DNA of 10,548 bases from an uncultured Mycoplasmatota bacterium. GTDB lineage: Bacteria > Bacillota_I > Bacilli_A > Mycoplasmatales > Mycoplasmoidaceae. Made by a program: the position numbers and the translations under genes. Each line of letters starts with the position of its first letter. Positions within the stretch are counted from its first letter, which is position 1. Of this stretch, positions 1-8,844 are shown piece by piece. The stretch spans positions 1 through 10,548 of the forward strand of contig CATEWF010000031.1 of the NCBI GenBank assembly GCA_949527715.1. The letters run 5' to 3'. Under the pieces are notes generated by a model. That model was not told the DNA's origin. It saw only the letters and a list, made by a program, of their open reading frames with translations, and ran no database searches.

Positions 1-1731
1 AACTGTTGTTGGTTCATTATTTTTTAAATCAGTTAAACCTTCATCTAAAAAACTTGAATAAAATAAAAATCTATAATTTTTAAAAAACTCTTGATTGTCA
101 ACTTGTTGCCCATTATATAAGGTTCAACTTGTAACCTTTCATTCATTAATTAATTTATTTATGAATGGATTGTTTTGAAAATTATTGAACGACATTTTAT
201 ATTTATCTAAATGTCTCCCGTAAAATAAATCTCACAACTCAAAATTAAGATTTAATGAAACCTTGGCAAGAGCAATACTAAATTCTTTATTGTCTATTTG
301 TTTAATATTCTTACCAGTAACTGCTTCGATTCCTGAACTAGCAATCTCTTGTGTTGGTTCATTATATTTATGAATTGGATTACATAAAAATGTAGCTAAT
401 TCTTTGTTGAATTCGTCATTTCAACTTGAACCACTTGGATAAGGTTGTTCGGAATCTAAAATGTAATTAATAAATTTATTTCTTAAATTTGCATATTCTT
501 GTGCACCATTTGCAAGATACTTACCAGAAGAATCTTTTGATTCTTGAATTACATTTTTACCTTCTTTATTTTCGAAATTTAATTCACTTGAGTCAACAAA
601 TTTTGATTTTAATTTAGATTCTTGATCATCAATAATAAACACAGAACTTGGTTTACAACCAATAGCTTCATATATTGAGTAACGGATTTGATCAATACCA
701 TAAAGTGTATACCCTCAATATTCATCATCTTTTTGAGGATAAATAATCGGGAAAAAGCCGTTGTCTTTTGAAACATCAATCTTTGGATCAAAATAATCAA
801 ATAAATTGTCTTTTGAATTAACAATAAATTTAAAGGCAGAATTTGTTCCATATGTTGATAGATCAGCATCATCTAAACCATTTAAATCAAATAATTGATA
901 CATTGATGCCATTTGACCACCGATATCAATATCATTAATAATTTCTAATCCGCTTGCTTTTTGAACGATTTTGTTTCATTCATATGTTGTATGATCATTT
1001 TTGACATCGTCAGATAAAATACCATCATTAGATGTGATAAAACAACGAGCACGTTTTGTATCTTTATCATAATAATTTGAAGTATTAATTTCAATACCAT
1101 ATCTATCTGTTCCTATCTCACTTGGCGATTTAACAATCACAGGCATAACCATTGAAATTAATTCAAACACAATTGCAATAGCAATAGTTGAAACCATAAT
1201 AACTGGTTTATTGCCACGCATACTAATAAGGATTGCAATTGATCCAAAGAATAAACAAATTACTAAAGTTGCTGTAAATATAGACAATTCTAACGAACCT
1301 AATTTAGAAACATCAAACCCATTTGAATTTGTAATTGGATCATATTTACCAAAACATAAACAAAATAATGGAAGAATCATGTCAACAATCATGTTTAAAA
1401 AAACAAAAGTTAAATAAACTAAAAATTTAACATTAATAATTTTTCATCTAGCTATTGGTTTTGAAAAAATTACTAATTCCGTTCCATCTTCTCTCGGTTG
1501 ATTGAAAATACAAACAGCAAGAATACTGCAATATATAGATAAGAATATCACAGTCATCAAATTAAAGTTAAACATTGTATTTGTTCACAAATACAAAGGA
1601 CTAACATGCAATGGAGCAGAAATAATAAAGAAAATTAATGCAAAAAATAATCAAACCAATCCGTTAACTACTCACATTGATTTTTTATTAATTACATTTT
1701 TGATTAAATATCCGTAAAACTTTCCAAACAT
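1..1731 (-). CDS. ABC transporter permease, ABC-2-like, with large extracellular domain (C-terminus beyond window)
   Basis: This is a membrane subunit of an ABC transporter, open for 577 codons from ATG at 1731-1729 to the window edge with TGA read as Trp. Visible parts: a first membrane segment at residues about 19-39, a second at about 52-76, then a cytoplasmic loop PREDGTELVIFSKPIAR (79-95). Further hydrophobic segments lie around 100-122, 145-170 and 175-198, followed by a long hydrophilic domain from about 200 to the edge, presumably outside the cell. The loop and topology match the permease encoded at 2783-4948, so the two are paralogous partners. The start codon overlaps the stop of the ATPase gene by one base (TAATG) and has no Shine-Dalgarno sequence, which suggests coupled translation. 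By comparison with its partner, a C-terminal membrane segment probably lies outside the window. Family assignment rests on context and topology; substrate and direction of transport are not visible. The TGA codons are not frame damage. Confidence 0.85.
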
Positions 1732-2777
1732 TATTTAACTTTTGCTTTTTCTAATTCTTCAGTATCAATTTTCATTGTATCCACAGAACCTTTTACAATT
1801 AGTTTTTCATAAACCTGTTCTAGTGACGGTAATGATCTTTCAAAAAGATCTAAGAATACTTTTTGCTTGATTGTAAATTGTTGAAAATCAACCATTTGCT
1901 GTTTGTCTTTAAAATAAACTTGAATAAATCCTTCATATTTATTTTCACTGAATTCAATCTTTTCTTGTTTTAAATATTTTTTAACAATTGAATCATTAGA
2001 AGTTTTAATTTTAAAAAACTCTTTTGCATATTCAGTAAGTAATTTTTCTTTAGTTCCTGAATAAACTATCTTTCCACCATCTAAAATAGTAGCAGAATCA
2101 AAATATTGATTTAATTCAGCTAAAACGTGGCTTGAAATAAATATTGCTTTGCCGTGCTTTTTTAAATCAATTAACGTTTCAAAGAATTCAAGTCTTGCTT
2201 TTGGATCTAAATTAGCAACAGGTTCATCCATAATAATAATTTCTGGATCATGAATTAAAGCTTGTGCTAATAAAATTTTCTTTTTTTGACCAGAAGAAAA
2301 AGTGTTCGGTGAACGATTTCTCAAATTTCACATGTTTAATTCTTTTAATTTTTTAGAAACTATTTTTTGAGCCTTTTTATGATTAATTCCTGAAAGCATA
2401 ATCATTCATAACAAATATTCTTTCGAAGACATTTGTTCAGGGAATCTAGCATTTTCAGGAATATATCCAATTTTTAATTTTGCTTCTTCCTTGTCGTTTC
2501 TTATTCCATCGATAAGAACTGTTCCAGATCATTTAAAATAAGCTCCAATTAATGATTTTATTGTTGTAGTCTTACCTGCACCATTTGCTCCAATAAAAGC
2601 ATGGAATTGTCCAGGATAAACATTAAATGATAAGTTATTAATTGCTGGAACTTTTTTACCAGAATAAGTCTTAGTTAAATTTTTAACATATAAAATAGGC
2701 TTATCTTTCATTTCGTTATAAGCTTGAATGTCTTCTTTTCTAAATTTCTTTTGAATGTATTTATCTAATATTTTCAT
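1731..2777 (-). CDS. ABC transporter ATP-binding protein
   Basis: This cytoplasmic ATPase of 348 residues would power the two permeases encoded on either side. All nucleotide-binding motifs are present in order: Walker A GANGAGKTT (63-71); a Q-loop region IGYIPENARFPEQ in which Glu takes the usual Gln place, as is common in exporter-type (DrrA/CcmA-like) ATPases; the signature FSSGQ (160-164), a variant of LSGGQ; Walker B IIIMDEP with catalytic Glu185; the D-loop NLD (189-191); and the switch His217. A lysine-rich N-terminal extension of about 27 residues precedes the ATPase fold. About 120 residues follow the switch His, making it longer than a minimal ATPase domain; such tails are usual in ABC-2-type systems. 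ATG at 2777-2775 lies 6 bases after the upstream permease stop codon begins to end the reading frame (5-nt gap), and its stop overlaps the next ATG by one base. It is intact; two internal TGA codons encode Trp. Substrate unknown. Confidence 0.95.
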
Positions 2778-2782
2778 AACTA

Positions 2783-4948
2783 TTATTTAAAGTCAATTCT
2801 ACTATATATTACATATGCTATAGCATAAGCAAAAACTGCAAAGAATGATCAGAATAAATATAAACCTAAAGTTGATATTTGATCAACTGATTCAAATGTG
2901 AATCCCATGTAGTTTGCAGTTAAGATTGTATCTTGATTAATAGAAATATTCCCTGTGTTTCCTCCTTTTCTTAAACTAAAATCCATTGGATCTAAATAAG
3001 TTTTGTTATCTACTTTATATGTTTTAGTTCCAGCGTATCCATTAATATCTTGGGCTAAACTAAAATTTTTAACAAGTGTTGCAATACCAATGTATTCTGG
3101 ATCATAAAACATTTGGTTAGCAACTGGCGCTTGTTTTTCCTCTGGATCAGAAGGATCAGGACAAATATCAAACGGTAATACGAAAGCTCCAAAATGTTTT
3201 GTATTCAACGTTGTTTCATGTTCTTCAGAATAAGCATTTAAAATTGGATTTAAATATTTTTCTTGCATTTGTAAATATTTATTCATCAAGATGTAATATT
3301 TAAATTTTAAAGTTGTTTTCATTAATTGTTCATTACTTGTAATGTTTAATTGTTGCCATTGCCCACTATTTGTTTTAATTTTGCTCAAAAGAACAAAATG
3401 AATATATTGAGCCAAATCTTCAAATTGAATAGGTATATTATCTTTATCTATCAAAGTAAAACTTGGAGAAGAAAGAATAATAGATTTTTTGTCGTTTATG
3501 AATGTCGGATTTTCAACTCCGTCTATCACATTAATAAAAGGTTTTTCATCATTATGTATTTGAGAATAGATTAAACCGCTTGGTAAAGTGTATTCAGTAG
3601 TAGTTGAACCATATTTTGTAAATTCAATTCGGGAAGATGAATCGAGTAATGTATCAAAAAATAATTTTTCATTATTTGAAATCTTAATGTCTTTCGGATT
3701 CAAACCTACTCTACCCCGTGAATCTGGATATGTGATTACAAAAGAATAATTATCATTACCTTGCATAACAATTGACATGGCAGAAAAACTTGATACTTGG
3801 TTTGTTGATGAACCAACAGTTAATACAGGTTCATTAAAAAATGATGCCATCGTTTTCTGATCTGAAACATATGCCATTAATGCTAATGGATTTGATGCAT
3901 TAGTTTCACTAATTCATGGCAATTTGTTTCAATCAACAAACATTAGTGGATACGTTACATTATTTGGATTAAATCTTTCTACTGCAAAATTACCTGTAAT
4001 GTCATAATTTACATCCCTGTTTCATCCAAAACCTTTATTAGACACATCATAAACATTTTGTCTCAAACCAAATGCATTACCCATTTGATTGATTTGACTT
4101 GTGACATTAAAATAATTTGCAATTACATAATTAGAATCTGCAACTTTTTTATCATAATCTATTTTTGATTCAAGATATGGTTTAAGAGGGTTTTGTTCCA
4201 TCATAATAGATTGGATCGCATTTGTTGCTGATGTTTCACTAACTATACTTGCATAATGCCCATAGGTTGAACCATCTGCATTTAAATAATTAACTGTCGT
4301 AATTTGAGTATCGCCATTATCTAAATATGCGTCTGTAGGAGTTTTAACTATATTAGCATATTTGATAACAACATAATAAATATTAGAAAAAGCGCATAAT
4401 AAAATTGAAAATAAAATTACTCAAATTTTATTGAAATAAATTGAAACAATCATAGTGATTGCCCCAAAAATTATAAGAAAAATTAAAGTGACAAAAAAAA
4501 TACTGCCAACCAATCCTGATTGTTGAGTAGATGGAACATCAAAACAATAAACAAATAGTCCTAACAACATTGCAGCTGTAGACATAATTAGACAAAAAGA
4601 CAAATATACAGCAGCTTTTATTAATAGCATTTTTTCACGTGATATCGGTTTCGAAACTATTAATAATTCTGTTCCATCATCACGAAAATCTTTATAAATT
4701 GCTAATATAAGTAGCGAAGAAAAAATTGCAGATATATAAGATATAACTGATTGAACACTAATAACAGTTTGTGATCAAATTAAAAATGGAGTTTGGTGCA
4801 TGATTGTTGGAACGATATACAAATACAACGCTAATGCAAATAGATAAAGTAAAAAAATTGCTCAGACAGATTTCTTTTTAAAAACATTGAGCATTAGGAA
4901 TGGATAATATTTTCTAGCAATTCTTGCTTTATTAACCTTAGTTTTCAT
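2783..4948 (-). CDS. ABC transporter permease, ABC-2-like, 721 residues, large extracellular domain
   Basis: This complete membrane subunit is the partner of the ATPase just downstream. Predicted topology from hydrophobicity: segments at about 27-45, 55-85, 107-136, 146-172 and 176-198; an extracytoplasmic domain of about 490 residues (200-690), rich in Asn, Ser, Thr and Asp; and a final segment at 694-715 ending in a short basic tail. The cytoplasmic loop RDDGTELLIVSKPISR (89-104) closely matches that of the permease at the left edge, showing common ancestry of the N-terminal modules, while the outer domains look unrelated by eye. Start choice: ATG at 4948-4946 gives a basic, permease-like N-terminus (MKTKVNKARIARK). 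It overlaps the end of ileS by 11 nt, with no Shine-Dalgarno sequence. Several TGA codons encode Trp. A role in exporting or handling a peptide, lipid or surface component is only a guess from the ABC-2-like layout. Confidence 0.88.
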
Positions 4949-7628
4949 TTATAACACTAGCACAACGCTTACAAATATTTTCATCATGCATTTCCTCTTT
5001 TTTAAAGTAATTTCAACAACGTTGACATTTGATTAATCCCGAATTCTCAACTTTAACAGAAAATGATTCAGAATTAATGTACTCAACAATTGCAACATTC
5101 AAATATTTTTTCATAGTTTGAGCATCAAAAGGTATTTGTTTAGAAGATATCGTTACTTTAGCTTCGTTATTTTTGTTAATAGTTTTTTGAGCTCTAGCAT
5201 TTTCTAATGCAGAGTAAATTTCTTTTTTAATACTTAAGAATTGTTCTCATTGATTTAAATTAATATTTGCTTTAAATTCAATTTGATCTATTCATTTTTC
5301 TAACATTACAGACTCTTTTTTATTTTCTATATTAAAGAAAGAATAAGCCTCTTCACATGTGTGAGGGATGATTGGTGTTAAACACAATAAATAAGCTTTT
5401 AATAAAGTATATAAAACAGTTTGGATTGCTCTTCTTCTATTGTCATCAACACGTTCACAATACAAAATATCTTTAATTACATCAAAATAAGAAGAAGACA
5501 AATCAATTACATGTAGGTTTATTGTTTTAACTACAGTTGAAAAATCAAAATCATCATATGCTTTGTTAATTTTTTCAAGGTTTTGTTCTAATGTGTATAA
5601 AACATATTTGTCATACTCATCAAAATTTGTTGATTTGTTTTTTGAATAGTCAAAATCAGAAATGTTAGACAAAACAAATTTAAATAAACTATTTCTAATT
5701 CTTCGATATATTTCTGCAGTTTGTGTAAGAATATTTTTTGAAATTCTTACATCTTCAGAATAATTAGACATGCCTACTCATAATCTCAAAACATCTGCTC
5801 CAAATTCATTACAAACTGCCATTGGATCAATTGTGTTACCTAATGATTTAGACATTTTTCTACCTTGATCATCTAAAGTAAAACCATGGCTTATTAATTG
5901 TTTATATGGTGCTTTGTTATCTAAAATAGTGGAGTTAATTATTGAAGAGTTAAATCAACCACGATATTGATCATTTCCTTCAAAATATAAATCTGCTGGA
6001 TAATTTAAGTTTTTTGATTTAAGCAATGTAAATGAACTACCTGAATCAAATCAAACATCCATGATGTCTTTTTCTTTTGTATATTTTTGTTTATTTTCCA
6101 AATATTTTTTTGTAAGAAAATATTCAGCAGGTTTTTCAAACCAAATATCGGTACCTTCTTTGTTTATGATGTTAATAATATTTTGAATTAATTCAAAATC
6201 AAAAATAGGTTTTTTTTGTTCATCAAAAATAATAGGGATAGGAACGCCTCAAACCCTTTGACGACTAATACATCATTCTTTACGATTTTTAATCATACTT
6301 ATTAGTTGATTTTTGTTTAATTCACTATTAAAATTGATTTCTTCTATTTCTTTAAGAATTTGTTCTTTTATCGGATCAATATTAACAAATCATTGTTTAG
6401 TAGCACGATAAATTACTGGTTTTTTAGTTCTTCAGTCAATTGCAACAGAGTGAATAATATTAGAAAATTTAAGAACAGCATTTAAAGCATATAAACGTTC
6501 AACAATTAAATCATTTGCTTTTTCATAGAAGATACCAACAAGTTGTTCATCATCAACTTCTTTTGTAAATTTACCAAATTCGTCAATTGGGCAGAACACA
6601 GAAATCCCATAAGCCTTGCATGCTAAATAATCTTCTGAACCAAATCCTGGAGCATTATGAACCAAACCAGTACCATTATCATTAGTTACATAATTTGCCA
6701 AAATAACAGGATTTATTTTTTCATATAAACAGTGTTTATATTTGATATTTTCTAATTGTTTTCCAGAAAATTCAGAAATAATTTTGTAGTCTTTCCAATT
6801 GAATTCATTTGCTAAAAATTCTAATCTTGATTTTGAAACTACATAGTTAACTTTGTTAACATTAACTTTTACATATTGAAAGTCAGAATGTACAGCAATT
6901 GCTAAATTTGAAGGGATTGTTCAAGGTGTTGTAGTTCAAATTACTAATTTATCGCCTTTACTAATTGTTGAATTACCTTCAACAACATCAAATGAAATAT
7001 AAATGCTTGGAGCTTTAACATCTGCATATTCAATTTCAGCTTCAGCTAATGCTGTATGAGAAGATCAAGACCAATAAATTGGTTTTAAATCTTGATAAAT
7101 CAAACCTTTATTAACAATAGTTAAAAATAATTCAAGTTGTCTAACTTCAAAATCTGTAGTTAATGTTAAATATTTTTCTTTTCAATCTGTTAATAAACCT
7201 AAACGTTTAAATTGTTCAAGTTGTCTATTAACATTATTAATAGCAAATTCACGACAATTTTTTCTTTTATCTACAACCGATAAATTCGGATCTTTATTTA
7301 TGCCTTTTTTTAATAAAGCATGCTCAATTGGTAAACCATGAGTATCTCATCCTGGAATATATGGAGAGTAAAAACCTTTTAATGATTTTTGTCTTACTAT
7401 GATATCTTTAATTGTTTTGTTTAAAGAATGACCAACATGAATATCACCATTTGCATATGGTGGGCCATCATGTAATATTCATTGCTTGTTGTTTTTGTTT
7501 TGATTAAGAAGTTTTTGATAAATGTTGTTGTCATCTCAAAATTTTTGAATTAAAGGTTCTTTTTTATTAAGGTTTGCCTTCATTTCAAAATTAGTTCTAA
7601 GAATATTAAGACTTTCTTTATAATTCAT
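4938..7628 (-). CDS. ileS: isoleucyl-tRNA synthetase (IleS), complete
   Basis: This cytoplasmic class I aminoacyl-tRNA synthetase of 896 residues charges tRNA-Ile using ATP. Landmarks in order: DGPPYANGDIHVGHSLNK, whose HVGH (64-67) is the HIGH motif; the Ile-family sequence WDTHGLPIE shortly after; a CP1 editing domain with GTGLVHNAPGFGSED (319-333), including the Asp used in deacylating Val-tRNA-Ile; KMSKS (591-595) within DDQGRKMSKSLGN; an anticodon-binding helical domain; and a C-terminal zinc finger with cysteines 868, 871, 886 and 889 (CX2C-X14-CX2C). Length is typical of the bacterial family. The start ATG at 7628-7626 gives the usual short leader before the catalytic fold. It is the first gene of the minus-strand cluster, with its last 11 nt inside the following permease gene. 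TGA encodes many of its Trp residues, including the conserved one in the zinc finger (CQRCW). No T-box leader fits in the 57-bp upstream gap. Confidence 0.98.
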
Positions 7629-7685
7629 AAATAGTATTAAAAATTATAATCATAATATTAAATAATTAATATTAAAGTGTAGTTT
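7629..7685. promoter_or_regulatory. divergent promoter region between ileS and the 171-residue gene
   Basis: This 57-bp gap separates two divergent genes and is the only real intergenic space in the window. It contains ATTATAAT (7643-7650), an 8-bp palindrome that supplies a perfect TATAAT in both directions: 7648-7643 for ileS and 7645-7650 for the rightward genes. If used, the ileS transcript would begin only about 8 nt before its ATG, nearly leaderless, and the rightward transcript about 30 nt before its ATG. No convincing -35 hexamer is seen on either side, which is common in mycoplasmas. In such AT-rich DNA a TATAAT can arise by chance, so the exact element is uncertain, although a promoter for each side must lie at or near here. 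No riboswitch or T-box fold is apparent. Confidence 0.5.
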
Positions 7686-8201
7686 ATGCTAGCGAATAGA
7701 AAAAAAGATAATATTAAATTAGCAAAATTTAAATATATTGCATCTTTTTTTCTTATTTTTCCTTTTTTTAAACACTCAAAAAAAGAAGAATATTTGGCCG
7801 AAAAATTACGTACATTGGTTAATTACAAAAAAAGATTAATTAATTTGGTGGCTGAAAAACAAAAAATCTTAATGAAACTTTATTCAAATAACAAATCTTT
7901 AGAAATGGACAAAATAAATAGTCTTTTTGTTTCGTGTGCATATACGAAAATTACTGAAGAAAATTTTTGTAAAATCAATGGACAAATGGATCAAATCGGA
8001 AATTTAATTGTTTTTAAAAAATCCTTTGAAAAAATTAAAAATGAATATGCTCAAAAAATTTGACCATATAGTGATGAAATTAAACTAATTTCTCAATATT
8101 ATTATTCTGTTATGGGAATGATTAAATATAAATATAAAAATTTTCCTTGGAAACATCTTTTAGAAATGAATAATTTCTCTAATTTTCAAATAACAATTTA
8201 A
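7686..8201 (+). CDS. hypothetical protein, 171 residues, short N-terminal hydrophobic segment
   Basis: I do not recognise this family. The frame runs 172 codons from ATG at 7686 to TAA at 8199-8201, reading through one TGA as Trp (residue 126, in KIWPYSDE); a TGG Trp occurs later in FPWKH. The N-terminus is strongly basic (RKKDNIKLAKFK), followed by a short hydrophobic, Phe-rich stretch IASFFLIFPFF (18-28), then a Lys/Glu-rich region likely to be helical (about 31-75). The hydrophobic stretch is only 11-12 residues, so it could be a short membrane anchor or simply a buried helix. There is no signal-peptidase site or lipobox. It is the first gene of a rightward set, with the next ATG 1 nt after its stop, so it is probably co-expressed with the membrane protein and IspH that follow. 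No Shine-Dalgarno sequence precedes the start. Real coding status is supported by tight packing and an open TGA-Trp frame. Confidence 0.75.
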
Positions 8202-8202
8202 T

Positions 8203-8844
8203 ATGACATTTAATAAAGAAACTAGCATTGGTTTAATTAATAAAACTCTTTATTGTAAAGAGTTCTATGAAAAAATTCAAAAATTAAGAATTATTACTTC
8301 TGCGGTAATGATTGCTTGTATTTTTATTGCTTTAGGTTTATTAATTTCTTGCTCATTAATAACCCACGATACAGTTTGAACAATTCTAATTTCAGTAGCT
8401 TTTGGACTAGTTTGTTTTCAAATTATTTATTCATTATGTGCTGCGTTTTTTAATAGTAATAGGATTAAAAAATTTGTATTAGATAGATACAATAAATGAA
8501 TTTTAAAATACTATTTAATTTGTTCTGATAATTTCTCTAATTTTTCTATGAGTGAAACTGAAAAACCAAATGAATTTTTATGTAGTGTCGGAAATGCACA
8601 ATTTGTTTTGATAATTGAAAATAAATATATCCAAATTACAAAAGAAAATGATAAAAATCAAATAAAAATTAACAACGAAGAATTACATTTATTTCATCAT
8701 AAAATTAATTTAAATGACACAAAAATGTTTTATGTAAAAAAAGATTTATATTTTGAGTGCAATAGAATTGTTTCAAACCTAGTTGCTACTTATATTGAGC
8801 AAGATATTAGATATATATTAGAAAAAACTTATGGAACTTATTAG
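8203..8844 (+). CDS. hypothetical membrane protein, 213 residues, two transmembrane segments
   Basis: I cannot assign this protein to a named family. The 214-codon frame starts at ATG 8203, one base after the preceding stop, and ends at TAG 8842-8844. Residues 1-29 are polar. Two strong hydrophobic segments follow, at about 30-53 (IITSAVMIACIFIALGLLI) and 58-83, separated by a short SLITHDT turn, so the protein should form a membrane hairpin with both ends on the same side. Basic residues next to the segments (KIQKLR before, NRIKK after) favour a cytoplasmic location for both ends by the positive-inside rule. The C-terminal 130 residues are a soluble, Lys/Asn/Glu-rich domain. Two Trp codons are TGA (59 and 100). 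The gene's last 14 nt overlap the start of ispH, so the pair are probably translationally coupled. No catalytic motif is visible. Confidence 0.8.

Noticed and set aside
609..872. Minus-strand open frame of 87 codons overlapping the left-edge permease
   Set aside because: It is out of frame with the permease, which reads straight through the same bases; the Ile/Leu/Met-rich product is typical of a shadow frame.
1211..1717. Plus-strand open frames of about 70 codons (1211-1417 and 1502-1717)
   Set aside because: They lie antisense inside the first permease, have no family resemblance and no start signal, and are expected by chance opposite AT-rich coding DNA.
2324..2530. Apparent split of the ATPase (and likewise ileS, permeases and IspH) into fragments, suggesting pseudogenes
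   Set aside because: All interruptions are TGA codons, several at conserved Trp positions. With the mycoplasma code each gene is one intact frame, and no frameshift was needed.
3350..3574. Plus-strand open frame of 74 codons
   Set aside because: It is antisense to the outer domain of the 721-residue permease, which is continuous and intact; no recognisable product.
7629..7685. T-box or other riboswitch ahead of ileS
   Set aside because: Many Firmicutes ileS genes have a T-box leader, but only 57 bp are available here and the probable transcript start is about 8 nt from the ATG.
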